Shown: positions 24,876 through 33,993, counted from the first letter of the stretch. The stretch: DNA of 64,000 bases from JALHNI01 sp031367405 (GCA_031367405.1 JANLPT010000027.1:1-64000), one strand, 5' to 3'. Translations and numbers: made by a program. The notes: generated by a model not told the origin, from the sequence alone.

Positions 24876-26720
24876 ATGCGCCGAATTTCCCTATTGATCT
24901 GTCTCGCTGCGCCGCTGTATGCCGTGGTCTCCGGCGTGGAAGTGATCAAGCGCGAGGACGCCGGCGCGCGTTATGAGCGCATCCGGGCCAAAGCTCACTT
25001 TACGCTGGACCCCAAATTGGCCGCCAACCAACTCATCCGCGACTTGGAATTCGCCCCCCGCAACGGCAAAGGCCTGGTGGAGTTTTCGGCCGATATTGAA
25101 GTCTTAAAGCCGCGCAATGCGGCGAACGGCAACGGCACGTTGTTGCTGGACGTGGTGAATCGCGGTGGGCAAACCATGGGTATCTTTACGGAAGCATTTC
25201 TGATGGAGCAGAAGTTCACCGTCGCCTGGGTGGGCTGGCAATGGGATGTGCCCCAGGGTGCGGGGAAAATGCGAATGTATCCGGCGGTGGCCAAAGGCGT
25301 CGAAGGGATGGTCCGGGCCGAGTTCACCATCCACGACGCCACCACGGTGATGAACCTGGCTGACCGCGATCATCAGGCCTATCCGGTATCGAACGCGAAG
25401 GATCTCGAACTTACGGTGCGCGAAGGGCCGTGGGGAAAGCGGTCCCCTGTCCCGGCCGCGCTGTGGAAGCTGAATGGCGCGCAAATCGGGATGGCTTCCG
25501 GCTTCAAGCCTGGACAGACCTACGAGCTGGTTTACCCGTCAAAGGATCCCGCCATTTCCGGGCTCGGGATGGCCGCTATTCGCGACTTCGTTTCGTTTAT
25601 GAAATCGGGCGGCCCCGGCAATGTCCTATGGGCCGACCCCAAGAACGTCCTGAAGCACGCCGTGGGATATGGCAGTTCACAGAGCGGACGTTTTCTGCGC
25701 ACCTTTCTCCACGACGGTTTGAACGCGGATGAGAAAGGCAAGATGGTGTTCGACGGCGTGTGGGCCAACGTGGCCGGTGCCGGCCGCGGCAGCTTCAATC
25801 AGCGGTTCGCGCAGGCTTCGCGCGATGGCCATCCTACGATGAACTTTCTCTATCCCACCGACATTTTCCCCTTCACCGATCTGCCCGGGAAGGACGCGGC
25901 CAGCGGCCAAATTGCGGGCCTTTTGCCGGACCCCGCCAAGGCCCCCAAGATTTTCTACACCAACGGCAGTTATGAATATTGGGGGCGCGCCGCCTCCCTG
26001 ATTCACACGACGCCCGACGGCAAGCAGGATGCGCCTTTGGCGGAGAATACGCGCGTCTACTTTGTGGCAGGGACCCAGCATGGGCCCGGTCGCTTTCCGC
26101 CCACCGCCATGAAAGCCGCCACCAATCTGCCGAACTCGAATGACTACCGGCCGCTGTTCCGCGCGCTGCTGATGGCCATGCAGGAATGGCTGACGGACGG
26201 TACGGCTCCGCCCGAATCCAGCTATCCCCGGCTCGAAGAACGGCAACTGGTGCCCGTCACCAGTTGGGGCTTTCCGAAGCCGATCGCGACCGCCGTGCCC
26301 ACCCGCGCCGCCAACGGCCAACGGCTCGACTATGGCCCGGACTTTGCCACTAAGGGCATCGCCGCCAAAGAACCGCCCAGCGTAGGCGAACCCTATCCCG
26401 CGCTGGTGCCGCAGGTGGATGACGATGGCAACGAGACGGCCGGAATCAAGATGCCGCAAGTGGCCGTCCCCTTGGCCACCTACACGGGTTGGAACTTGCG
26501 GCAGGACGTGCTGACTTCTGAGACTTACAATATGGTGGGCTCCACCATGCCGTTTCCGAAGGCCAAAATCGTCGAGAAATACGGTACTCGCGAAGAGTAT
26601 CTGGAGAAGGCGAAGAAATCTATTAAGGACTTGGTGGAACGGCGGCTGCTGCTGGCCACGGAGGCCGATCAGCTTGAAAAGAACGCCGCCGCGCAATGGG
26701 ATTGGTTCATCGCCCGCTAA
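24876..26720 (+). CDS. Secreted alpha/beta-hydrolase domain protein
   Basis: 614 residues, signal peptide near ISLLICLAAPLYAVVSG. The central hydrolase-like signature is GYGSSQSGRFLRTFLHDGLN, with a nucleophile Ser in G-x-S-x-S-G, followed by KMVFDGVWANVAG. A His-containing motif TQHGPGRF lies at about residue 405. It matches the large exported alpha/beta-hydrolase family common in Acidobacteria. The substrate is unknown, possibly an ester. The stop overlaps the tsaD start by one base (TAATG), so the two genes are likely translated together. Confidence 0.75.
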   Translation: MRRISLLICLAAPLYAVVSGVEVIKREDAGARYERIRAKAHFTLDPKLAANQLIRDLEFAPRNGKGLVEFSADIEVLKPRNAANGNGTLLLDVVNRGGQTMGIFTEAFLMEQKFTVAWVGWQWDVPQGAGKMRMYPAVAKGVEGMVRAEFTIHDATTVMNLADRDHQAYPVSNAKDLELTVREGPWGKRSPVPAALWKLNGAQIGMASGFKPGQTYELVYPSKDPAISGLGMAAIRDFVSFMKSGGPGNVLWADPKNVLKHAVGYGSSQSGRFLRTFLHDGLNADEKGKMVFDGVWANVAGAGRGSFNQRFAQASRDGHPTMNFLYPTDIFPFTDLPGKDAASGQIAGLLPDPAKAPKIFYTNGSYEYWGRAASLIHTTPDGKQDAPLAENTRVYFVAGTQHGPGRFPPTAMKAATNLPNSNDYRPLFRALLMAMQEWLTDGTAPPESSYPRLEERQLVPVTSWGFPKPIATAVPTRAANGQRLDYGPDFATKGIAAKEPPSVGEPYPALVPQVDDDGNETAGIKMPQVAVPLATYTGWNLRQDVLTSETYNMVGSTMPFPKAKIVEKYGTREEYLEKAKKSIKDLVERRLLLATEADQLEKNAAAQWDWFIAR

Positions 26721-27814
26721 TGCTGCCGCTGATCCTCGGTATCGAGACTTCGTGTGACGAAACGGCGGCGGCGGTGGTGGAAGAGGGCGGCCGCATTCTC
26801 TCTTCGGTGGTGGCGTCGCAACTAGAGACGCACGGCAAGTATGGCGGGGTGGTGCCGGAACTGGCCTCGCGCGAGCATTTGCGGGCCATCGTGCCGGTGG
26901 TGCGCGAGGCGATGTCCCGCGCCGTGCTGTCCTGCGGCGGGGTGAAGTGGGATGCCCTGTCGGCCATCGCCGTCACGCAAGGCCCCGGCTTGACGGGCGC
27001 GTTGCTGGTGGGCCTGACTTATGCCAAAGCCTTGAGCCTCACCACCGGACTGCCGCTGATCGCGGTGAACCATCTTGAAGGCCACATCCATGCGGCCGTG
27101 CTGGAGTCTGCCCCCGCGCTGCCGGCGCTGGCCTTGGTGGTGTCGGGCGGACATACGCACTTATTCGAAGTGCGCGAGGGCTGGCAGTATCGCTTGCTGG
27201 GCCGCACGCGCGATGACGCGGCCGGCGAGGCTTTCGATAAGGTCGCCAAGTTACTTGGTTTTGGCTATCCCGGCGGTCCGCTGATCGATGCGCTTGCGCC
27301 TTATGGGCAGGCGAAGGTCTTCGCGAGCCTCTTCACGGTGCCCCGGATCAAGGGCGCGTCGCAGGACTATAGCTTCAGCGGCTGGAAGACCGCCGTGCTC
27401 CGCTGGACGGAGGCTCGCGACCTATGCAGCGAAACCGTCGCGCGCAAAGCTCTCTTTGCCCGCCGCCCGCGTGCCACTTTGGAGGAGTGGCTGGCGGCCA
27501 CGCCGCAGCCGACGCTGGATTTGCTGGCATCCTTCCAGCACGCCGTGGTGACGGAGTTGTTGCGCCGGGCGACGCGGGCCGCCGAAAGTATCGATGCGCA
27601 GTCGATGATTGTCAGCGGTGGCGTGGCCTCTAATTCCGAACTTCGCCGGGCGGCGGCGGCCTTACGCGTGGGTTACCCGATTTACTTTCCGGAGGCGAAG
27701 CTCGCCACCGATAACGCCGTCATGATCGCTGCCGCCGCCTTTCCGAAACTCAAACGGCAGGACTTTGCCGACCTCACTTTGCGGCCCCAGGCGAGTCTGC
27801 AACTGGCACAATAG
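26720..27814 (+). CDS. tsaD: tRNA N6-adenosine threonylcarbamoyltransferase
   Basis: From the ATG at 26720 the protein has 364 residues. The family signatures are GIETSCDETAAAVV at the N-terminus, the Fe-binding H118-x3-H122 in NHLEGHIHAAV, and VVSGGHTHLFEV. TsaD transfers the threonylcarbamoyl group to A37 of ANN-decoding tRNAs, working with TsaB and TsaE. It begins at TAATG right at the end of the hydrolase gene. The 42-base-longer ORF starting at 26696 is not needed. This is an essential cytoplasmic housekeeping enzyme. Confidence 0.95.
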   Translation: MLPLILGIETSCDETAAAVVEEGGRILSSVVASQLETHGKYGGVVPELASREHLRAIVPVVREAMSRAVLSCGGVKWDALSAIAVTQGPGLTGALLVGLTYAKALSLTTGLPLIAVNHLEGHIHAAVLESAPALPALALVVSGGHTHLFEVREGWQYRLLGRTRDDAAGEAFDKVAKLLGFGYPGGPLIDALAPYGQAKVFASLFTVPRIKGASQDYSFSGWKTAVLRWTEARDLCSETVARKALFARRPRATLEEWLAATPQPTLDLLASFQHAVVTELLRRATRAAESIDAQSMIVSGGVASNSELRRAAAALRVGYPIYFPEAKLATDNAVMIAAAAFPKLKRQDFADLTLRPQASLQLAQ

Positions 27815-27829
27815 CGAGAGAGGCTTTAT

Positions 27830-28168
27830 TTGGATACCCGTTCGAAAATATTGACCCTGGAAGAGGCGGCGGGCCGTGGCGTGGAGACTTTAGCGATTGG
27901 CTATTTCGACCCCGTGGTAGCCGCCCATGTTTCGCGGCTGTTGGCCTTGAAAGGGCCGCTGACGGTGAGTTTGCTGGATCCGGCGGAGGAGATTTTGCCC
28001 GCGCGGGCCCGGGCGGAACTCGTGGCGGCGCTGGGCTGTGTGGAGACGGTGATCATCGGCGACGCCCGGGGGAAAGTGATCGCCAAACGCACGGTCGACT
28101 TCACGGCGGCCGACCTCGACACGCGCCAGGAACTGGTCGAACGCATCAGGCACCGTTCAGAAACATGA
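27830..28168 (+). CDS. Small nucleotidyltransferase-fold-like protein (RfaE C-domain-like, degenerate)
   Basis: 112 residues, TTG start at 27830. The order of elements, with AIGYFDPVVAAHVSRLLALK then LTVSLLDPAEEILPARARAEL and TVIIGDARG, follows the Rossmann-like cytidylyltransferase fold of RfaE/TagD enzymes. In true enzymes the first motif is F-D-x-x-H-x-G-H; here it is FDPVVAAHV, with the first His and the Gly lost. Activity is therefore doubtful. The end overlaps by four bases the heptosyltransferase-like gene, consistent with an LPS-heptose context. Confidence 0.55.
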   Translation: MDTRSKILTLEEAAGRGVETLAIGYFDPVVAAHVSRLLALKGPLTVSLLDPAEEILPARARAELVAALGCVETVIIGDARGKVIAKRTVDFTAADLDTRQELVERIRHRSET

Positions 28169-29073
28169 ACATTCTCATCGTTCGCCTCGGGGCGATGGGC
28201 GACATTCTGCACACCTTGCCCGCCGTCGAAATGCTGCACCGCAATCTGCCGGAGGCCCGTATCTATTGGATTGCCGAAGAGCGCTGGCATCCTCTGCTGA
28301 CGGGCCATCCTGCGCTGGCCGGGGTGCTGCCTTTCGATCGCCGCTCATGGACGGCTTTGAAGGCGACCCGCCAGTGTCTGCGGGCCCTGCGCTTCGACCG
28401 GGCCTACGACTTTCAAGGGTTGATGAAGTCGGGTTTGGTGGCTTGGCAATCGGGCGCTACGCGTGTCGTGGGCGCGGCCCGCACGCGCGAGAGCTTTGCC
28501 GGCTGGTTCTACACCGAACGGGTGACCACCAGCGCGGCGCACATTGTGGACCAGCATTGCGAACTCGTCAAGGCTCTCAATATCGAGCCGGTTTGGCTGC
28601 CCGAAGGAGTAACCGAAGGCCAGTTGCCCGCCGGACCCTTCGTGCTCGCCAGCCCCTTTGCCGGCTGGACTTCCAAGCAGTGGCCGCTGGAACACTACGC
28701 CACGCTCGCCCAGATGCTACCCTTACCGCTGGTGTTGAATGTGGCGCCATCCCAAGCGAGCATGGTGGCCGGGATGGGCCATGTGCATGTGTCGTCGCTT
28801 GGGGGGCTGATCCACGCCACCCGGCGGGCGCGAGCGGTGCTGGGGGTCGACAGCGGTCCACTGCATTTGGCCGCCGCGTTGGGGAAGCCGGGAGTCGCGC
28901 TGTTTGGCGGGACGGATCCGGCGCGAAACGGGCCCTACGGTGGCTCGATCCAGGTTTTGCGTCATCGGGACGCCGTGACGAGTTACGAAAGAGGAGATAC
29001 GCTCGATCCGCTGATGCGCGATCTGACGCCCGCCCAGGTCTATGCCGCCATCGCGCCCCACTTGGTTTCCTAA
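28165..29073 (+). CDS. Glycosyltransferase family 9 (heptosyltransferase-like)
   Basis: 302 residues beginning NILIVRLGAMGDILHTLPAVEML, the hallmark of ADP-heptose:LPS heptosyltransferases. A nucleotide-sugar region has VLGVDSGPLHLAAALGKPGVALFGGTDP. The enzyme should add heptose to the LPS inner core on the cytoplasmic face. It overlaps the preceding nucleotidyltransferase-like gene by four bases and the following methyltransferase gene by 32. The sugar donor is probably ADP-heptose, but this is inferred from the family. Confidence 0.88.
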   Translation: MNILIVRLGAMGDILHTLPAVEMLHRNLPEARIYWIAEERWHPLLTGHPALAGVLPFDRRSWTALKATRQCLRALRFDRAYDFQGLMKSGLVAWQSGATRVVGAARTRESFAGWFYTERVTTSAAHIVDQHCELVKALNIEPVWLPEGVTEGQLPAGPFVLASPFAGWTSKQWPLEHYATLAQMLPLPLVLNVAPSQASMVAGMGHVHVSSLGGLIHATRRARAVLGVDSGPLHLAAALGKPGVALFGGTDPARNGPYGGSIQVLRHRDAVTSYERGDTLDPLMRDLTPAQVYAAIAPHLVS

Positions 29074-29608
29074 ACCCTACGCTGACGCCGTCCAACGGAT
29101 GCGAGTGCCACTCGGCTTTGCGCTGGTGGGTGCCTTCGCCTGGCTCGCCGCGCCCAGCCCCGTTTCACTCGCCGCCGGACTTCCGTTGGCCCTGATGGGC
29201 TTGGCGTTGCGCGCCTGGGCGGCGGGCTGCTTGTATAAGAACCAGCGCCTCGCCACCGGCGGACCCTATGCGCTGACGCGCAATCCGCTCTATCTGGGTA
29301 CCCTGACGGTGGCGGCGGGTTTAGTGCTCGCCACCCGGCGCTGGGAACTGGCATTGCTGTTCGGCGCGGCGTTTTTCCTGATTTACTTTCCTACGATTGA
29401 GCAGGAGGAGCAGCACTTACGCCAGCTGTTTCCTGCCGACTTCCCTGGCTACGCTGAACGGGTGCCCCTGCTGTGGCCGCGCTGGGGCACGGGTTTCACG
29501 GGCGAGCCCTTCGGCTGGAGCCAGTATCAACGCAACCAGGAATACAACGCGGCTGCGGGATTGCTGTTGGGGTCTCTGATCCTGTTAGCGAAATTGGCTT
29601 GGCGCTAG
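29042..29608 (+). CDS. Isoprenylcysteine/phospholipid methyltransferase-like membrane protein
   Basis: 188 residues with 3-4 hydrophobic helices. The conserved ICMT/PEMT motif is visible as GPYALTRNPLYLGTLTVAAG and later EEQHLRQLFPADFPGYAERVP. These membrane enzymes use S-adenosylmethionine to methylate lipid or isoprenoid-linked acceptors. The start overlaps the heptosyltransferase 3' end; an internal ATG at 29099 is an alternative. The C-terminal tail adds one more membrane helix. The exact acceptor is unknown. Confidence 0.75.
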   Translation: MPPSRPTWFPKPYADAVQRMRVPLGFALVGAFAWLAAPSPVSLAAGLPLALMGLALRAWAAGCLYKNQRLATGGPYALTRNPLYLGTLTVAAGLVLATRRWELALLFGAAFFLIYFPTIEQEEQHLRQLFPADFPGYAERVPLLWPRWGTGFTGEPFGWSQYQRNQEYNAAAGLLLGSLILLAKLAWR

Positions 29609-29616
29609 GCACTGGG

Positions 29617-30786
29617 TTAGCTGACCATGGCGAGAATCGCGGCTGGGTCGGGGTCTTGTTCGTCAATGCGGATCACGTCCATGCTGGCCACGCCTGAGGG
29701 CTTCCAGCGATGAAAGAAGCGGTCGTTCACCTCGCCCTTAAAGAAGATCATCAGCGGCACCGCGGAGGCGGCGGCCGCGTGGCAGCCCGCCGAATCGTAG
29801 CCGACGTACAGCGTGCTTTGACGGATCAAGTCGGCAAACTGGGCGAAGCTGCCGCGGTGGAGTTCCACCCCCGCGATTCCCGCCGCGGCGTGCTCCACCC
29901 GCTCAGCTTCTTCGCCGCCGGGGCCGCGATCGACGATCACCGGCAAACCCCGCCGGGCCAGCTTCTCTAACAGCCCGCGCTCGAACGGATCCCGCACCCG
30001 CTTGGCCGGATTTTCCCCCACCCCGAAGCTCACCGTGATGAACTTGCCGCTGCGCACCTTGCGCAGCGGTTCGATGTAGGCTTTGGCATCCACGCCAAAC
30101 GTCTCCCGCACCCAGCGCGCCGCCAGCACTGGCAGCGTGTCATTGGTTTCGCCACCATAGGCCCGGCTCTCGAAGAAGTAATAATTCTCCTCGGGACAAA
30201 CCGGCAATAAGCCCAGCTGACTCAAACGGCTATCGGGGTCGACCACAATGCCCGTCTTCAAATTCATCCGCTCCATCAGGTTGACGTAGAGCGGCGCACC
30301 ACGCTTGAAGGCCATCGGAAAGAAGCCCACGCGCGGATCGTTCTCAAAGAGCTCATAGGATTTGCGGTCGCCAATCAGCCAGACGGTCGCGTTGCGAAAG
30401 CGGCGCTTTAGCCCGTCAATCATCACGCTGGTGACGGCGATGTCGGCACCCAAAGTGACCCGTGAAAGCACGTAAGCATCGCGCACGGCCTCAGGATTCT
30501 TGCCCGGATAAAGGCGGGGCCGCCGGACACGGCGATAGCGGTCGATGAGATCCTTCTCGTTCAGGTCGCGAGTTTCTTCGGCCAGCACCCAGGCGAACAT
30601 GTCGGCGTAGATCTCGCACAAGCGCGGATCGAAGCGGTCGGCGAGCCCTTCGGCCACGGTGCGAATTAACGAAGCGTCGCTGCGGATGGCATGGACGTCT
30701 TCTTTCGACCAGCGGTGCCCGGCGACGCACTGTTCGAGGACATGCCCGGCAATCGCATGGGCGGGGTTAGACAAGGTACTTGCCAA
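29617..30786 (-). CDS. GT9-like glycosyltransferase/ADP-heptose-transferase-type protein
   Basis: 389 residues. The N-terminal ~110 residues are helical. A GT-B-like middle has TVWLIGDRKSYELFENDPRV, and the C-terminal half has ITVSFGVGENPAKR and the DSAG motif YVGYDSAGCHAAAASAVPLMIFF, which matches the nucleotide-sugar-binding site of family 9. The usual N-terminal glycine-rich start is absent. It is the last gene of the kdgK-meaB-mce-mtnP operon, with a start overlapping the mtnP 3' end by 20 bases. The acceptor is not known. Confidence 0.6.
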   Translation of the reverse strand: MASTLSNPAHAIAGHVLEQCVAGHRWSKEDVHAIRSDASLIRTVAEGLADRFDPRLCEIYADMFAWVLAEETRDLNEKDLIDRYRRVRRPRLYPGKNPEAVRDAYVLSRVTLGADIAVTSVMIDGLKRRFRNATVWLIGDRKSYELFENDPRVGFFPMAFKRGAPLYVNLMERMNLKTGIVVDPDSRLSQLGLLPVCPEENYYFFESRAYGGETNDTLPVLAARWVRETFGVDAKAYIEPLRKVRSGKFITVSFGVGENPAKRVRDPFERGLLEKLARRGLPVIVDRGPGGEEAERVEHAAAGIAGVELHRGSFAQFADLIRQSTLYVGYDSAGCHAAAASAVPLMIFFKGEVNDRFFHRWKPSGVASMDVIRIDEQDPDPAAILAMVS

Positions 30787-31639
30787 TGAGCAACTCCAAC
30801 TTCTGTTTGGTTTGAGCGGGGATGGTTTTCGGGTCGGTGATCAGCGCGTGCGCCAAAGCCTTTGAGCACTTGCAAGTGCGGTAGCGACCGGTATCGAGCC
30901 GCTCCACGACGTGCTGCACCAGCTTGGTGGCGTTGGCGGCGTTCTTGGTGAGGTTGGCGATGATGTCGGCCACGGTGACCGCATCGTGCTCCTCGTGCCA
31001 GCAATCGTAATCGGTCACCATGGCCACGGTGACGTAGCAGAGCTCAGCCTCGCGCGCGAGCTTCGCTTCCTGCAGATTCGTCATGCCAATCACGTCCATT
31101 CCCCAACTGCGGTATACGTTACTCTCGGCTTTGGTGGAGAATGCCGGGCCTTCCATGCAGAGATAGGTGCCGCCCATCTTACTGGCGATGCCCAGGCCGT
31201 CGCAACTCCCCTTCACCACTTCCGCCAGTTCGTTACAAATAGGATCGGCAAAGCTGACGTGGGCCACTAGGCCATCGCCAAAAAAGGTGGAAATTCGGCC
31301 CATGGTGCGGTCAAAAAACTGGTCGGGGATGACGAAGTCGAGCGGCCGGTGCTCTTCCTTCAATGACCCGACGGCGCTCAACGAGAGAATCCACTCGACG
31401 CCAAGCGATTTCATGCCGTAGATGTTCGCCCGGTAGTTCAATTCCGAGGGCGACAGGCGGTGCCCCCGCCCATGCCGGGGCAGAAAAGCGACATCCTTAC
31501 CCGCCAACTTGCCCACCATGTAGGCGTCGGAAGGCGCGCCGAAAGGGGTCTCGACCACGACCTCCTCGTGCAGCTCAAAACCAGGCATCGAGTAAAGCCC
31601 GCTGCCGCCAATAATGCCAATCTTTGCTTTTGCGCTCAC
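30767..31639 (-). CDS. mtnP: S-methyl-5'-thioadenosine phosphorylase
   Basis: 290 residues with IGIIGGSGLYSMPG at the start, FLPRHGRGHRLSPSELNYRANI (phosphate and purine site) and a C-terminal VTVAMVTDYDCW motif. The family splits methylthioadenosine with phosphate into adenine and methylthioribose-1-phosphate, in methionine salvage. The start overlaps the mce stop by four bases and the 3' end overlaps the GT9-like gene by 20. A cytoplasmic trimeric enzyme is expected. The assignment against other purine phosphorylases rests on the SALxxNY/ACxxT-type context and is not absolute. Confidence 0.9.
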   Translation of the reverse strand: MSAKAKIGIIGGSGLYSMPGFELHEEVVVETPFGAPSDAYMVGKLAGKDVAFLPRHGRGHRLSPSELNYRANIYGMKSLGVEWILSLSAVGSLKEEHRPLDFVIPDQFFDRTMGRISTFFGDGLVAHVSFADPICNELAEVVKGSCDGLGIASKMGGTYLCMEGPAFSTKAESNVYRSWGMDVIGMTNLQEAKLAREAELCYVTVAMVTDYDCWHEEHDAVTVADIIANLTKNAANATKLVQHVVERLDTGRYRTCKCSKALAHALITDPKTIPAQTKQKLELLIGKYLV

Positions 31640-32046
31640 CGGGACTCCACCAATTCAAGAAGTACGCCACCCGTCGACGACGGATGGACAAAAACATAAC
31701 GATGACCGCCGGCACCCGTGCGCGGCTCATTCAAAACACGGCTGCCCGCAGCGCGCAGGCGTTCCACGGCGGCGGCCAAATCCGGTACGCGCAGCGAGAC
31801 GTGGTGCAGCCCGGGGCCGTGTTTTTCGAGAAATTTGCCAATCACCGAGTCGGTTTCAGTGGGCTCCAGAAGCTCGATGCGGCTTTCGCCAGCCGCCAGC
31901 ATGGCGACGTTGACTCGCTCACCGGCAATGGTTTCGCGATGGGTGACTTCGAGCCCCAGTTGGTCGCGATAGAAGTGCAACGCCCCTTCGAGCGAAGAGA
32001 CCGCGATGCCGAGATGGTCAATCGGAAATTGGCTTCCCATTTTCAA
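31636..32046 (-). CDS. mce: Methylmalonyl-CoA epimerase (VOC family)
   Basis: 136 residues forming two betaalphabetabetabeta modules of the VOC fold. Metal residues are expected in DHLGIAV, GLHHVSLRV and the C-terminal VLLELVE. The enzyme interconverts (R)- and (S)-methylmalonyl-CoA in propionate/branched-chain metabolism. The gene overlaps meaB upstream by 29 bases and mtnP downstream by four. Association with meaB makes the epimerase assignment stronger than for an isolated VOC protein. The mutase itself is not in the window. Confidence 0.88.
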   Translation of the reverse strand: MKMGSQFPIDHLGIAVSSLEGALHFYRDQLGLEVTHRETIAGERVNVAMLAAGESRIELLEPTETDSVIGKFLEKHGPGLHHVSLRVPDLAAAVERLRAAGSRVLNEPRTGAGGHRYVFVHPSSTGGVLLELVESR

Positions 32047-32959
32047 TTCGTTCTATCCATTCGGCCACCACCGAATAAGGGTCGCGTTCGCGCGCGGCCA
32101 CTCGTTGCGCCGCTTGTTCGATCACTTCCGCCGGAAAACGTTCCAGCAGTCGCTCCCGCAGCATCTGGCGTAAGCGCCTGGACCAAGCCGTGGCCTGGTC
32201 TCGCTTTCCGAGCCGCGCGAACTCCCGCGCCTTTTCGAGGGCCGCATTTACGCCGGTGCCCTCATGGGCCACCGTCCGGATGACCGGCGGTTGCCATCTA
32301 TCCGGGCCATCCGGGCCATCCGGGCGATGGGCCAGACTCTGCAGAAATTCGATTTCCCGCTCTAACTTTTCGATGCCCGGCTGATCAGCCTTATTCAACA
32401 CAAAGACGTCCGCGATTTCCATGATACCCGCTTTGAGGGCTTGGACGTCATCACCCATGCCCGGAACTAGTACTACCAGCGTGACGTCCGCTAAGCCGGC
32501 GATTTCCACTTCGTCCTGGCCGACGCCGACGGTCTCAATCAGGATTGTGTCGAAGCCGGCGGCATCCAGCAGCAGCACCAGGTCGAAGGTGGCGGCGGCG
32601 AGGCCACCCAGATTGCCGCGCGTGGCCATGGAACGGATGAAGACGCCCGGGTCAGCATAGTGCGACTGCATGCGGATGCGGTCGCCCAGAATCGCGCCGC
32701 CCGAATACGGACTGCTGGGGTCAACGGCGATGATGCCAACGGTGTTGCCCTCGGCCCGCAGCAGGTGAGTGAGTTGATCGGTGAGCGTGCTTTTGCCGGC
32801 ACCGGGAGGGCCGGTGATGCCCAGCACCAGCGCTTTTCCGGTATGGGGGAATAGTGCGGCGAGCAACGCGCGCGAGGCGGGCGAACGGTTCTCGATCAGC
32901 GTGGCCGCGCGAGCCAAGGCCCGCCGGTCACCGGCGACGATCTGGTCAGCGGGAGCCAA
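32018..32959 (-). CDS. meaB: Methylmalonyl-CoA mutase-associated GTPase MeaB
   Basis: 313 residues with Walker A GPPGAGKST (K56), then IIAVDPSSPYSGGAILGDR, ETVGVGQDEVEIAGLADV and a NKADQPG guanine-binding motif. MeaB is a P-loop GTPase that guards and reactivates adenosylcobalamin-dependent methylmalonyl-CoA mutase. The gene starts two bases after the kdgK stop and overlaps mce. Its presence implies a B12-dependent propionyl-CoA pathway elsewhere in the genome. Confidence 0.92.
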   Translation of the reverse strand: MAPADQIVAGDRRALARAATLIENRSPASRALLAALFPHTGKALVLGITGPPGAGKSTLTDQLTHLLRAEGNTVGIIAVDPSSPYSGGAILGDRIRMQSHYADPGVFIRSMATRGNLGGLAAATFDLVLLLDAAGFDTILIETVGVGQDEVEIAGLADVTLVVLVPGMGDDVQALKAGIMEIADVFVLNKADQPGIEKLEREIEFLQSLAHRPDGPDGPDRWQPPVIRTVAHEGTGVNAALEKAREFARLGKRDQATAWSRRLRQMLRERLLERFPAEVIEQAAQRVAARERDPYSVVAEWIERIENGKPISD

Positions 32960-32961
32960 CG

Positions 32962-33993
32962 CTACCGTTGCACGCGGCCGGAGCCGCCGCCCGTGATTAA
33001 GGCCTCCACCTCAGCGGCGGAGAAGCGGTTGAAGTCGCCGGGAATCGAGTGTTTGAGGCAACTGGCGGCCACGGCGAATTCGAGCGCGGCCTGATGATTA
33101 TCTTTGGTGAGCAAGCCCCAGATCAGGCCGCCGGCGAAGCAATCGCCGCCGCCCACGCGGTCGACAATGTGGGTAATCTCGTAGTGCCGGCTGAGCAGAA
33201 AGTGCTGCCGGTTATGCAGGCAAGCGCTCCAGCCATTGTGCGACGCGCTCTTACTTTCGCGCAGCGTGATGGCGATCGTCTTTAGGTTCGGATAGGCCTG
33301 CAAGACGGCTTCGGCCAGCTTCTGGTATTGGGCATGGTCGAGCTGGCCGGAGTGTACGTCGATGTCTACCTTGACGCCGAGCGCCATTTGGCAATCTTCT
33401 TCGTTGGCGATCAAGACGTCGGTGAGTTCAGCCAAACGCGGCATCACGTCGCTCGATTTCTTGCCATATTTCCAGAGGTTTTTGCGAAAGTTGAGGTCGC
33501 AGGAGACGGTGAGGCCGTGCTGGCGCGCCTTCTGCATGCCTTCGACGGTGAGGTCGGCCGTGGCCTGGCTTAAGGCGGGCGTGATGCCAGTGGTGTGGAA
33601 CCAGCCGGCACCTTTTAGGGCGGCATCCCAATCGATAGCGCCGGGTCCGGCTTGCGAGATGGAGGAAAACTCGCGGTCATAGAGGACCTTCGCGCCGCGC
33701 TGGTTGGCACCGGGTTCGACGAAGTAGATGCCAAAGCGGCCGGGTCTGCGGACCATGAAGGATGGGTCGACATTGAATCGTCGCAACTCGCCGATGAAGG
33801 CATCGCTGATGGCGTTCTTGTCGGGCAACACGGAGATGTAACGCGCCGGATACCCGAAGCCGCCGAGCGCGACGGCGACATTGGCCTCGCCACCGCCAAA
33901 GGTGGCCAGGAACTGGGGAGATTGCAGGAAGCGCTCAAAGCCAGGCGGTGCGAGGCGGAGCATGATTTCACCAAAGGTGACGACGGGTTTCAT
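32962..33993 (-). CDS. kdgK: PfkB-family sugar kinase, probably 2-keto-3-deoxygluconate kinase
   Basis: 343 residues from the ATG at 33993. It shows VVTFGEIMLRLAPPGFERF, GGGEANVAVALGGFG (substrate side) and the C-terminal GGGDCFAGGLIWG with the catalytic Asp. The first motif is typical of KDG kinases, which phosphorylate 2-keto-3-deoxygluconate. It could process products of the dehydratase at 23.3 kb. The first gene of the minus-strand operon; the ribosome site is weak. The sugar specificity is inferred from similarity only. The longer ORF starting at 34161 has no support. Confidence 0.82.
   Translation of the reverse strand: MKPVVTFGEIMLRLAPPGFERFLQSPQFLATFGGGEANVAVALGGFGYPARYISVLPDKNAISDAFIGELRRFNVDPSFMVRRPGRFGIYFVEPGANQRGAKVLYDREFSSISQAGPGAIDWDAALKGAGWFHTTGITPALSQATADLTVEGMQKARQHGLTVSCDLNFRKNLWKYGKKSSDVMPRLAELTDVLIANEEDCQMALGVKVDIDVHSGQLDHAQYQKLAEAVLQAYPNLKTIAITLRESKSASHNGWSACLHNRQHFLLSRHYEITHIVDRVGGGDCFAGGLIWGLLTKDNHQAALEFAVAASCLKHSIPGDFNRFSAAEVEALITGGGSGRVQR

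Noticed and set aside
25677..26696. 339-residue ORF opposite the alpha/beta-hydrolase
   Set aside because: Shadow frame without motifs, rich in His/Gly/Arg as expected for antisense of GC-rich coding DNA.
28266..29195. 309-residue plus-strand ORF over the heptosyltransferase gene
   Set aside because: Out-of-frame shadow; the in-frame gene has the GT9 signature.
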